From Zygnema cylindricum (taxonomy: Eukaryota; Streptophyta; Zygnematophyceae; Zygnematales; Zygnemataceae), in the NCBI GenBank assembly GCA_037447655.1, contig JBBHKE010002834.1:1-64000 (forward strand): a stretch of DNA of 64,000 bases, given 5' to 3'. The position numbers were made by a program, and so were the translations under genes. The notes under the pieces are model-generated. The model had not been told where the DNA came from. It searched no databases and saw only the letters and a list, made by a program, of their open reading frames with translations. Numbering within the stretch: position 1 is the stretch's first letter; the number at the start of each line of letters is the position of its first letter. Below are positions 12,841 through 23,067 of the stretch, piece after piece.

Positions 12841-13869
12841 CTCATGTGCTTTTCAGGCATACCACTATATCACCAAGGAATTCCGGTCCCTTTTTACCCA
12901 GTACGGTCTTCAGAGTACACAGGAGTGAATGAACCAAGCAGGACAAGATCCTTGTATTTCTTAAACTGAGCGAAACGCACTTTATTTGGCGTTTAACAGA
13001 GGCCAGACGACAAAGTTCTACCGTCTCAAATATTGCAATTCCGTTACATGGGACCAGTTTCCAACAGCCCGCGTAGGGGGTACATTCTGGATTGCCACGT
13101 AACTTCCCGGATTTGCATTTAGATTATGCTAGTAGCTGTCAGTAGGAATTGAGTTCAGTCTCAGCTGACTCTTGGTCCATTAATTACGTTAAGTCAAAGT
13201 CTGGCAAATTAGTGTCATTTTCAGGACTTTATCTTATAATAGTGGACCAAATAATTACTTCCGGTCGCGGATCCCGCCGCAATCCAGAGCATAAATTTTT
13301 GCCCCGGGTGTAGTAGGGATTATTTTGTCTCATGTTAGTTCCATTACACTTGCTTGCCGCTCATTGGTTAATAGCGTAGCTTTGATTTTTGGACCTGCAA
13401 TTTGACAAACTTTGATGTATAAGGCACTTGGGGTCAAAGGATACAGGTTGCTTTTCAGTACTGTATCCTGTGAAAACCCTCAGAAATTCCAACCAACCTT
13501 CTTTTGGAGAATCTTTGTGTTGTTTCGACTCTATTGCCATCTTGGTTTTGGATCTGTCTTTTGTGGAAATCACACTCCGGGCGAGTAGTTGGCACTATCT
13601 TCCTTTTGGGTGATTTTGGACTTTTTGCTGTTTGGAACAGAGAAGAGTTTGGTCGGTTCCGAGCTGCGGACACCGAAAGGTTGCAGGGGTACCATACCTT
13701 TTGACGATACTATCGGGAGAGGTTTCGCCTTTTTCTAATTGTCATCGTTGATTGCTGGGGTATGTTAAACTTGCTTTGCTACATTTCACATTTTCTATCT
13801 TTTATTCTCTTTTTTGGGGCAAAGAGATATTGTTAAATCTGGAAAGCTAATCATATTTATTTATATATA
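12841..13869. other. Unassigned intergenic stretch
   Basis: About 1 kb between two copies of the unknown repeat. Short overlapping frames on both strands around 13361-13704 have no recognisable domain, and none stands out. No tRNA-like fold or LTR sequence is seen. Confidence 0.5.
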
Positions 13870-14112
13870 TCTACACGGTAGTGCATTTGTGTCTTCGTTT
13901 GGAGTTCTCTTTGCTTTGGAGTGACCGTTCTGGAGTAAAACGAAACCCCATAGATCAGGACAGTGGGTTTTGAGGGAACACATGCGATAGACTTCCCGTA
14001 GACAAAACAATATTTGCATTCGGGGTTTATTTGTAGGACTCCAATGCCGATGACTCCGGCCTGTGGGCCCTTCCCTCACGTTAATCAGGCACTGGCGCCT
14101 GATCAGCTTTCG
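13870..14112. repeat. Unidentified dispersed repeat, copy 2 (partial)
   Basis: Shares ACAGTGGGTTTTGAGGGAAC and ATAGACTTCC with 15030-15075. From about 14015 it shares GGACTCCAATGCCGATGACTCC and GTGGGCC with copy 1. The middle of the unit (G-rich part) is missing, so this copy carries an internal deletion. Confidence 0.6.
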
Positions 14113-14904
14113 TCGCTGAATTACCGCCAATTAGAATTAACATGTATTTTAATAAGTGTTTTTTTTTTGTTTTACGTTCAGTTAGAATTAATAGTGATAC
14201 TAAAAAGAGGTTTGTTTAACGTTTCGTCTAAGTAAACGCATCCTTATTAGACTTATGTCCCAATATTACAATGCATTAATTGTAATTAAACATCCCACGA
14301 AGCACCTTATTAAAGTTAAGGGTCCTTATTTAACGTCACACAATGTTTGTTCACATTGCGAACGACAAGGAAATTAAAACCAATCACACACTTCAATGTA
14401 TGTTATGTGAAAAGAAACAATACTTTCCGTTATAGTTTCGTTGATCGTACAACACTTATTTGAACTGAACACACATATTAAAATTGTACGGTTACGTTGC
14501 ATTATAACGTAACTACGCTTAACAACCAGATGCATGGAATCGAGTGTATGACGTGACAATGTACGGTTCACCCTAAGTATTCCTGGGAATTGCCAGCTTT
14601 GCATGCCTAAATACATGAAAGTAAATTCAAGTAAGTACTAAGATTATTCGCGTACTAAGCATGCGCCACTTAACTATTGTCATTTTTTTCACGTTCCTGT
14701 TGTATCCCACTTGGCATGTAACAGTGCAGTATGTGAGCTAAGGTACGTAGACCAACAATTCGCATCAATGCAATATTACGTTGCATTGGCATGTTAAAAT
14801 TATACACACAAGTCAAGTTTATTCACAACATGCTAGTTGCTTTGATATTGCCTTTCATAANNNNNNNNNNTTTTGGGTGACAAAGCTACGGTCCTTTAAC
14901 GTTA
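14113..14904. other. AT-rich unassigned region with assembly gap
   Basis: No gene or known repeat is evident. Ten N bases at 14861-14870 mark an assembly join of unknown true size. Short frames here are AT-rich and resemble nothing I know. Confidence 0.6.
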
Positions 14905-15368
14905 AAATAAGTCCTTCAGGGGTGGTTTCGTTTTCCCTGATTTTCACTTCTGTGTTTATGTGATGGTGCACCTAGTCCCTTTTGCTTTGGTGGGGACTTC
15001 CTGAATAAAATTGCAATTTCCTGGCATCGAAACAGTGGGTTTTGAGGGAACAAATGCTATAGACTTCCTGTGGAATAAGCAAAATTGGTGCACCGACCCG
15101 ATTACCGGGAACCCAACCCCTTTCCTCGGCTTAATGGGGAAAGTAAGGGGGAGGGGAGATCTTTTCACCTTCCCATGCACTCATCCCTATTCCATATCCT
15201 TGTGCCTCTCCTATCTGTGCATGCATTCCTGTTGGGAGAGATGGGGTCAGCAGTGGGCATTATCATTATTATAGGAAGCATTCGCATTGGTGGGTTCTTT
15301 GCAAGACGCCAAGACCGGCCATTCCGGGCAGTGGGCCCTTCCCTTGTGTTTCTCTGGCACGCTCGACA
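14905..15368. repeat. Unidentified dispersed repeat, copy 3
   Basis: The longest copy. It contains the ACAGTGGGTTTTGAGGGAAC block (about 15031), the G-rich AAGGGGGAGGGG block (about 15147) and the terminal CACGCTCGACAG (about 15359). A plus-strand frame (15085-15435) keeps the PNPFPR and GEG residues of copy 1 and has a hydrophobic AVGIIIIIGS run. Its right end joins a copia LTR fragment. Confidence 0.6.
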
Positions 15369-15515
15369 GTCTTGCCTTCACAGGGCGAAGGTGGTCAAAG
15401 TTTTTGTCTGCCAGGGTTATAGTTATTCTTGCTGAAACACAAAGGGGTCAGGGTTATCATAGAGGCTTCGTGTGAGGTGCCTACTCTGAGGTTTTATAGA
15501 GGTGTCAAAGTTGCA
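15366..15515 (+). mobile_element. Copia LTR 3'-end fragment
   Basis: Contains only the last 150 bp of a 1-kb-type LTR: CAGTCTTGCCTTCACAGG, the AAACACAAAGGGGTCAGGGTTAT block, GTGCCTACTCTGAGG and the terminal TTGCA. The upstream part is replaced by the unknown repeat. There is no primer-binding site after it. Confidence 0.85.
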
Positions 15516-16522
15516 AATTAATTGCAGAAAAGAAAGAGAGGCATGTGCCACTAACTCCTCTCTTCAGCTGCCACACTTGTCGCAATTACTGAAGGTTGAA
15601 GAGGGAGATAGAGCCATGGCTGCTTGTGCTATCCAGAGAGAGATAGGCAGATGTTTTAGTAGATTTACTAAAAGGGAACTTGAAGACCGAGGATTTGATC
15701 TTGGTACCTAGCGTCTGTTAAGCTAGCTGGTAGCGGTTAGCTTTATCCTAATAGTCTAAGATCGGTGCTAAGACATTTATGGTTTGACAAATATTTAAAT
15801 TGTGACGCGTAAACAAATACATTTAAATGAAAATATAGACGTCGCACAAGGATACAGTTTTGTAAAGTACGGAGTACAGTACGAATACGCAACGGATACT
15901 GCACATTTTGTTTCGAGAGCGAAACAAATATTGCGCAACAATTTATGACGGCTATGATTAAAATATAGTTTTGATCGGACGACAGCGAAAGACGTGGAGA
16001 TCGCAAAAAACGTTTTTGGCGGTTTTCGGTCACCCCCTAATCAATTCACACGTGGAATGACAAAATTGGATTACGGCATCTCCGGGGATTACAAGAACGA
16101 ATCCAGATATGAGATGTGTCAACTAGTTGGTCTTGTCATACAATGACCGTATAGAAAGTACACCGACACTTGTACCTTCCTGTATGATACAATATTTTGA
16201 TTGGTGTCGTACTTCAGTAGATAGAGTTTTAGAGAGAGATAGGACTTAGGAAAGTTTGGTAGATAGGACCCTCTCTCCGAGAGAGCTTCTGTACAAAAGG
16301 TAAACTTTGACCCACCATAATTTACTACTCGGGGGAGAAAATTCAGAGATTCTTTTTGTTATCGAATCAAGAGAGTCTTGCCTTCACAAGGTTGAACGTG
16401 GTCATTATTTTTGTCTACCATGGTGGCAGTTATTCTTGTTTAAACACAAAGGGGTCAGGGTTATCCTAGAGGCTTTGTGTGAGCTGCCTACTCTCAGGAC
16501 ATTTGGAGGTCTCAGAGTTGCA
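15516..16522 (+). repeat. Copia LTR (sense, lone)
   Basis: About 1 kb. The first bases are degenerate. It then has CACTAACTCC, CTTGTCGCAAT, GAGCCATGGCTGC, an antisense tRNA-like stretch (15675-15760), the GTAC hairpin region (about 16148-16190), GAGAGAGCTTCTGTACAAAAGG and the terminal GGAGGTCTCAGAGTTGCA. No primer-binding site follows, so it behaves as a solo or truncated LTR at the left border of the gypsy element. Confidence 0.85.
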
Positions 16523-16540
16523 AAGCAGAGTTGAGAAAAT

Positions 16541-17026
16541 GTTGTGGAAGTAGAGTTGAGAAGTTGTTGAAGTTACAATGTCAGAGCAGCGTAGCTGCGA
16601 TGTCAGACTAGCGCAGCATAGCAGTATAGCAACGTAGTATAACAACAAAGCAATGTAACGTAGCAGCATAGCAACCTAGCAAAATGTAGATTGAACTGTA
16701 TAGTTGTATAACCTAGTGTGGATAGGGTGCAGTTAATAAAGAGTGTCCACGTGTATATAGTTGACAAGCTATAGTACCGGATTGACTAACAAGTAACTAG
16801 TATAAATAGTGAGTAGACTTAGTGAAGAGACACTCTTTTGCGAGAAGACTTCTTCCAGCAAGCAATCAATTTTGTAATCCCTTTCTGGGAGAAATATAAA
16901 CTTTCAATCTTTTCATTGTGTATGCTGTGTACGCTCTGGACTCTTGCTGTTGCTACGAGTGAACTCCTAATTATATTTCGTTGTGCACTACCGGTGTGTG
17001 TGTGGACTAATCTCACCCCTTTTACA
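16541..17026 (+). repeat. Gypsy 5' LTR (approximate left edge)
   Basis: About 486 bp ending TTTTACA just before the primer-binding site. It holds a run of degenerate TAGCA/GTAGCA repeats (16590-16680), a TATA box (16801-16807) and the transcribed part. The left edge is uncertain because a copia LTR abuts it. Confidence 0.65.
16801..16807 (+). promoter_or_regulatory. TATA box of gypsy LTR
   Basis: TATAAAT sits about 225 bp before the primer-binding site, at a suitable distance for an LTR promoter. It would drive the gypsy RNA. Confidence 0.6.
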
Positions 17027-17027
17027 T

Positions 17028-17039
17028 TAATATCAGAGC
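17028..17039 (+). other. Gypsy primer-binding site (tRNA-iMet 3' end)
   Basis: TAATATCAGAGC, two bases after the LTR end. It matches the usual plant primer-binding site TGGTATCAGAGC at 10 of 12 positions, which is complementary to the 3' end of initiator tRNA-Met. Confidence 0.7.
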
Positions 17040-17059
17040 AATTCTCGTGACCCGACAGC

Positions 17060-17549
17060 ATGGAAGGCCATGGCGTGTCCACAGCTGAAATGTTAGAGTG
17101 AGAACTTCGGGAATTGGAGATCGTCAGATTGCAAAACACTCACCTGAGCGACACCGTCGTAACTTTAGAATCTCGTCTTGGTGATCGTACACATGGATGC
17201 GGCGAGAAATATTTGAAAAGACCTAAGTTAAGACTTCCCGATGAATTTGACCCTGCCAAGCATAAGAATCTCGACGCGTGGTTGTTTTCGGTAGCGAATT
17301 ATGTGGAGAACTTCCCCGGCCTGTTAGAGCGTGAAAACGTTTATTACGCGGGAGGGTTACTTAAAGAAGCCGCATAGACATGGTGGAGAGAAATGGTGGA
17401 AAGCGACGAAGTACCCACCGTTTGGACTATGTTCCTCAATTCCCTTCCTTCCTCCTAGCAACCCGTGAACACAGCTAAGGCCGCGAGGGATAGGATTTCG
17501 GTGTTGAAACAACGCACTTTTGTTTTGGAGTACACGCAACGATTTTTCG
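17060..17549 (+). pseudogene. Gypsy gag, N-terminal part
   Basis: Starts at the ATG at 17060, 20 bp after the primer-binding site. The frame has an early TGA at 17099 and then runs on with a coiled-coil-like start (EIVRLQNTHL) and the gag sequence KLPDEFDP-like (RLPDEFDPAKHKNLDAWLFS), typical of plant gypsy capsids. More stops follow after 17377. It is cut at 17549 by a solo LTR and resumes at 18436. Confidence 0.8.
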
Positions 17550-18435
17550 TGTTGAAAAGAGGTAATTAATAGTTCACTTCTCTATTTTAGTTTTACTTTA
17601 AAGAAAGAGAGTAAGGATCAAAGGCACGCCATGGCTGCCGCAATATTTAGAAAGTGGCAAATTTTGAAGTAGAGAATATTTTACTAAAATATTGATTAAG
17701 TCCAGATTTGAACCTGGGTCTGTGGACTTCTATATAGTCGTACGTCTTAACCACTAAGGCGTTATCGAAAAGATACACGTGACGGGTTTCAAAGATATAT
17801 AAACATTAACGTAACAGCTAATTAACAGCAAACTAACCAAAAGGAGCAATTCATGCATGTACGCGAATCTGAACCGTGTAAAATATGTTTTGATCGGACG
17901 GCCTGCATTATAGCCGCCACGCGAAGTGAGCTTTTGGCGAAATACGGAGACAGCGTTACGCGGTGCCACGTGGCGCCACATTATTTGATAACGGAGAAGA
18001 TGGGAGGAGGAACCATGGCTTCCGATTTGACAGGTGTCACCTTGTAGACCTTGTCGTACAATGGTCGTACAATAAGTACATCTCCCATTGTACCTTCTTG
18101 TACTATAAGTGTTCTTATTGGACTAGGGTTTAGTAGTAGGTAGTCGTGAGTAGGCAGACCAAGACTTAGTAATATTTAGGTACCTCTCTCTAAGAGAGCT
18201 TGTAACTATAAAGGTCATCTTTGACCAGCCATAAGTTACTGCTCAGGGGAGCAAATTCAGTGATTCGTTTTGCGTTTGACTCAGGGGATTGTTGTCCTCA
18301 CAAGGGTGAGAGTGGTCATAATATTTGTGTGCTTGGGCGGCGCTTATTCAGCGGGAAAGTAGAAGGGGCAAATATTATCCTACAGGCTTTATATAGGCTG
18401 CTCATTCTTTGGTCAATGGAGACCACATAATTGCA
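17550..18435 (+). mobile_element. Solo copia LTR in gypsy gag
   Basis: An 886-bp LTR starting TGTTGAAAAGAGG and ending CATAATTGCA. It is flanked by near-identical 5-bp duplications (TTTCG at 17545-17549, CTTCG at 18436-18440). It has a type II antisense tRNA-like module (17699-17765), the GTAC hairpin (18067-18103) and a TATA box (TATAAA, 18207-18212). There is no internal sequence, so the element was removed by LTR-LTR recombination. Confidence 0.9.
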
Positions 18436-18912
18436 CTTCGAATGCAAGGTTCAAATCCCAACGATGACGGAGGATGCAGCTATTGATTGATATGTTAAGG
18501 GACTCAAGGCGTCTATTGGGAGGGATGTGGAACAGTGGCATGCACGCAAAACAACAACTCCTAATCTCTCGGCAATTTTACAGCTCGCGGAACAGACCGA
18601 CTCTCTAGACTTCACTCCCTGTAGATCCTATCACTTTAGATGAAGTAGCAGCGGAGGAGGTCGAAGTGCCGATGGACCGACCCCTATAGAGTTAGGAGCT
18701 ATCAAAGAGGAGGCAAACGTGGTTAATGCACTCAAGAAGAAAAAAAAGACCGCCAAAAAAAAAACCAAGGACCTTTCCCACGAGGAGCTCCAACGTAGGA
18801 GGTTGAATAGACTATGCTTTCATTGCGGTTCTTTAGGCCATATGGCCAGAGAATGCCCCAAAAAAAAAGGCCCTAGGAGGGGCAAGCATAATGTCATGAG
18901 ACTCGATGGAGA
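18436..18912 (+). pseudogene. Gypsy gag, C-terminal part with zinc knuckle
   Basis: Continues gag after the solo LTR: a helical stretch reading MTEDAAID, then YVKGLKASIGRDVEQW, with stops. A lysine-rich basic stretch and a CCHC knuckle (CFHCGSLGHMAREC) follow at about 18810-18860. The nucleic-acid-binding end of gag is therefore preserved, although the frame is broken more than once. Confidence 0.85.
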
Positions 18913-19460
18913 ATGTTGAGATCCTTTCGCTTTTTTCGGGTAAAATCGAGGTCAGCGCAACCAGTTTCGTGGTGGATTCGGGCGCGTCCGGGAACTTTAT
19001 CAATGAAAAGACGGTGAAGAAGTTGAAACTCCCTCTCATCATTATTCCAAACCATCAATTAGTTCAATTGGCCGATGGCATTTTGATTATGATTACCCAT
19101 CGCACGCCTCCATTACGAGTTGGAATGGGGAATTTTCATTAGTATGACACTCTTCACGTCTTACCCCACGGAGATCATGAGGTAATCTTGGGAAATCCAT
19201 GGCTCCAAAAGTGGAATCCGAAGATTGATTGGAGGAATAATAATACGAAAGTGGGTAAAGGCGAAAGAGAGTTCGAGGTGAAGGTGGGAGTGGCTGGTAA
19301 AGACCAGGAAGAGGGACGCCTGCTTTTGGCTTTACAACTTAAAAGGGCGCTCAAGAAAGGGGAAAAAATTATTATGGCGGTCGTACAACCCGTGGAGGAA
19401 GTCAAGGAGGGAATTCTGGAGGAGTGGGCAAAAGAAGATCCGCACTTCGGCTCCATATGA
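18906..19460 (+). pseudogene. Gypsy aspartic protease and linker
   Basis: The active-site motif VVDSGASGNFI lies about 24 residues into the frame that starts at 18906. The family's conserved GNPWLQKWNPKIDW motif at 19188-19230 lies after a stop. The following lysine- and glutamate-rich linker leads to RT. Protease would process the polyprotein. The frame is interrupted at about 19142. Confidence 0.82.
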
Positions 19461-19627
19461 AGGAACACCGCATGAAAGGCTTCCGTTAAGGCCCCAGAAG
19501 TCATGACAAAGCTTTTCGAGGAGTATGCTAATGTTTTTCCCCCAAACTCACGAAAAGTTTACCTCCAAAACGCGACGTAGACCACAAGATCGAGCTTGTT
19601 TCAGGAGCAGTACCCCAGGCCAACAGG

Positions 19628-19867
19628 ATGTATAAAATGACTTACAGCGAGTTGGACGAACTCAAGAGCCAGCTTTCAGAGTTAGTCGAGGCCGGAGCAA
19701 TTCAGCCGAGCAAGTCGCCAAACGGAGCCCCCGTCCTCTTCGTGACCAAGAAAGATGGAGGTCTACGTATGTGTGTGGACTACCGCGGTCTAAATAAGTT
19801 AACGGTCAAGAACGCGTACCCCCTTCTCAGGATAGACGAGTTGTTGGACCGACTTAGAGGTGCAAAG
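19628..19867 (+). pseudogene. Gypsy reverse transcriptase, N-terminal part
   Basis: Carries the diagnostic start of gypsy RT: a conserved [18 protein letters not shown] block, [16 protein letters not shown] and [15 protein letters not shown]. It is cut in the codon region RGAK by a copia element whose target duplication is CAAAG (19863-19867) and CCAAG (31453-31457). The other half lies at 31453-32491. Confidence 0.9.
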
Positions 19868-20683
19868 TGTTGATTTGAAGGAACCGGTGACCCAGAGGAG
19901 GAAGAAGAAGCACCAGCAGTTGCCATAATATTCAGATTACAAAAGACGAAACTCTCACAGAGACCACAAAAAGACCAACTTCACAATGAAGCCCCAAGCA
20001 AACCAGACACACACTAGGTCTGCAATTTAACACAATATAATCAGTATAACAAAGAAACCACATGCAAAATTTCACATGGTTCTGCCAAAAGATCATAATG
20101 ATATTGCAATTCAAAAAGACAGAAAAACTGCTTCGCATTTTTCCATTCAGTGAATTCCTAACTCCAAAATATTCTAAGTCCTACATATACAAAGTGAACC
20201 TACAGTTGATCTAAACCGTACCACATTTACCGTGGTGTTTTTGTACACTAAACATTAATCAAACTAAACCCCGCCATCTACCTTTCAAGTATTTACATCA
20301 ATCCTTAACCCTAACCGCTTATAATGTACGCAATCAAAGTTAGTCCGCTGAAATGACGGCTCGGTCAATATTTCTCTTCCAAAAATGACGATGAACTCCG
20401 TCTGCCATCCGCGTATTCATTCATCTTCGAAGATGAACCTCCACGTGTAAATCTGGTTCCTCAAGTAAATATGTACTTTGTCAACCAACTCAACCAAGCT
20501 TGATTTCCCCACAGACTGCCACGTGTACATAGAGTGTACCAAATCAGTGAACTCCCTTTGTAGTTACATACCACACCACATCCTGTCTACGTCAACCTAG
20601 TCTGTACACAAAAACCGGCTAAGTCTAGACTCTCTTTCTCAAACCCGAGATATAGAGAGGACTAAAGGTTTCCAAAACCAACA
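19868..20683 (-). repeat. Copia 3' LTR (0.8-kb family C)
   Basis: 816 bp. The minus strand starts TGTTGGTTTTGGAAACC, next to a polypurine tract (AGGGGAG, 20684-20690), and ends TCAAATCAACA. It still contains the gag start codon inside the LTR (MATAGASSSSS), as does its partner at 30606-31452. Confidence 0.92.
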
Positions 20684-22199
20684 CTCCCCTAAACCTGTAG
20701 ACTCTCTCAGCCACTAAGTCCACATGCCTTTCTACAAAACTTCAACTTTAGGTGGAGGTAAAGGCTTAGTCATCATATCTGCTACCATCATCTCATCCGG
20801 CAAATAACTAAGTTTTAAAATTATGTACACCACTTTCTCTCTTACAAAATGCAACTTCATATCAATGTGCTTGCTTTTGAAGTGATGACTTTGGCTAGAT
20901 GCAATCGTTATAGCATCCTGGTTGTCACACCACACTATTTGAGGTCCAGATTGCATAAAGTGGAGTTCTTAAAGGAGAGACTTTACCCAAAGTAACTCCT
21001 TGACAGTTGAGCCGGCTACCATATATTCAGCCTCCATTGTAGACTGAGCTGTGACTTTCTGAAGCTTTCTTCTCGAGCAACATGTTCCACTTCGGATCTT
21101 CATAATAAATCCAGTGGTGGAGCGCCCGCTTAGCATATCCCCGTAGCTCGCATCGCTCAAAGTCTGAATCTTGACCTCTTCTCCACCGAGAGCGAGTCGT
21201 AGATTTTGTGTCCCTGCAAGATACCGAAGGACCCTCTTTGCTGCCTCCCAATCCTATCTCCTCGGATTTTGTAAACTCCGGCTTAGAGCACTAACTGCAG
21301 CCGTGATGTCGGGCGTGTGCACTTCATGAAGTAGATTAGGCAGCCATCAATCTGACGATATGGAATGGCAGCTATAGAATCTGCCTCCTCTGATTCCAAG
21401 GTGTCATCAAAAATGACTCCTCCCTCGGTCTCCATGCCTTCCACCTTTTGCTTCAAATCCATGGGAGTGGCACTTCCCTTTGCCTCTGCCATGCCAAACT
21501 TCTCAAGCATATTCCAAATTGCTTCCCGTTGTGTTAGATAGATTATTCTCCTATCTCTATCCATTTCTACATGAATCCCGAGAATATACTTTGCCTCTCC
21601 TAAATCTTTTATCTCAAATCTCGAATTCAAGGCTGCCTTTATTTTCTTTATCTCATTTAATGACTTTGTCAGTAGCAGCAAATCATCTACATACACAGAA
21701 ATGTAAATAATCCCATCTTCCCCTTCCATAACATAGACTGAGTGATCTGAACTAATCCTCACAAAACCGAAACCAGTTAGAAACTCATCTAGTTTCAGAT
21801 TTCGATGACGTGGAGCTTGCTTCAGACCGTACAAAGATTTCAATAGTTTACAGACCAAATTTTCTTTTCCGGTCTCTGCATACATTTCAGGCTGCCTCAT
21901 ATAAATCACGTCCTCTAAATCTCCATGTAAAAAAGCTGTCTTAACATCCATTTGATGGAGTTCCATATCCTCAATGGCTGCTAAAGACAAAAGAATTCTA
22001 ATAGTTGGAAACCAGGCAACCGCAGAGAAAGTCTCCTCATAGTCAATTCCCTCTTTCAGACTATACCCCATTGCAACAAGCCTACCTTTATATCTTTCAA
22101 TAGAATTATATGGATTTAGCTTAACTTTAAAAACCCACTTACAACCGATGGCCTTTCGATCCAGTGGAAGGTCCACAAGCTCCCAAGTTTGAGCCTCCA
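20684..22199 (-). pseudogene. Copia RT-RNase H, C-terminal part of outer element
   Basis: Minus strand. RT begins at MEAQTWELV (about 22199) with GCKWVFKVK, MDVKTAFLHG and the catalytic YVDD (VYVDDLLLLTKS). RNase H follows with DASYGDM, STMEAEY and CDNQDAI, split by frameshifts at about 21283, 21030 and 20960. The upstream half of the polyprotein is at 27971-30664, on the other side of the nested element. Confidence 0.9.
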
Positions 22200-22204
22200 T
22201 TATC

Positions 22205-23044
22205 TGATGTTCTGAGACAACAGCCGGAACCGAAGACGATGAGGATGCCGGTGTAGTCATCTCGGAACCAAACCAAGCAAGAAACTTTCACAAAAACCGG
22301 TCTGAAAAACATTAACTTCAACAGTTGATAAAACCCAAACCAGAGACACAATAGCTCTGAAAATCTACCACAATGTAGATACTATCAGGATAAACATACA
22401 CACAAAATTACAAGTAATTCTGTCAATAGATCTGTGAGATATCCACAGATGAAAATGCCAAAAACAAGCTGTACAGTTTTTGACTACAAAATGTTCATAC
22501 CTTCAAAGTTATCTAAGTCCTACTAATATACACCGAAGCCTATGCTGCTGAACGTACGGAGGCATACCAGCCGTACAATAAATATCTGCGGCTCGAACCG
22601 AACAAGGTACGTCATACAAAAAGATTCCTTTACTAATCAACTAACCACACAAAGACAAAAATCTACTTAACTAGATATTCACAAAGGAGTAGGATTCTAT
22701 ATGCCACGTCATTTGTCGTGTATGTGGCTCACACGGACCATCATTTGTCGGCGGTCTCCCTCAGCCGCGTACATATCACATTCGGCACCGTAGACAAATC
22801 TCCATGTGCCATTTTGTCCTCAAGTGTATCTATGCACAAACAATCGGATATTCTGGAGTGTCCTCTTTCTTGTATTGACTTGTGTCTCGGGAGTGTATAC
22901 AAAGGTGTACTCCCTACCGATCTAGTGAAACATCAATTCTAGTGTGTAATGAAACAAACTTACAACCAAACATATGCTAAGTCGTGAAACTCTCTCTCCC
23001 TCACACTCGAGGCATAGAGAGGACTAAAGCTTTCCAAAACAACA
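22205..23044 (-). repeat. Copia 3' LTR (0.84-kb family B)
   Basis: The minus strand starts TGTTGTTTTGGAAAGC and ends TCAGAACATCA, next to the target duplication. The last 56 bp include an ATG that opens MTTPASSSSS, the gag N-terminus. Confidence 0.95.
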
Positions 23045-23067
23045 CTCCCCTAAAGCTTTAGACTCTT

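Noticed and set aside
13361-13704. Overlapping small frames on both strands
   Set aside because: No domain, no splice context and no conservation visible. Frames of this size are expected by chance.
14374-14616. Minus-strand 80-codon frame
   Set aside because: AT-rich, no recognisable motif and no supporting context.
17853-18047. A plus-strand frame repeated at 35183-35377 and 40577-40759 with similar protein
   Set aside because: It lies in LTR U3, with differing starts and many changes. Similarity follows from LTR homology rather than from a gene. A codon-level selection test over many LTRs would be needed to revive it.
21283-22260. A genuine gag-RT fusion gene
   Set aside because: The first 56 bases are the LTR end of the nested element, separated from RT by its target duplication.
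22718-22942. A 74-codon plus-strand frame, repeated at 27639-27863
   Set aside because: Duplicated only because both copies lie in the two LTRs of one element. It is antisense to the element and has no known motif.
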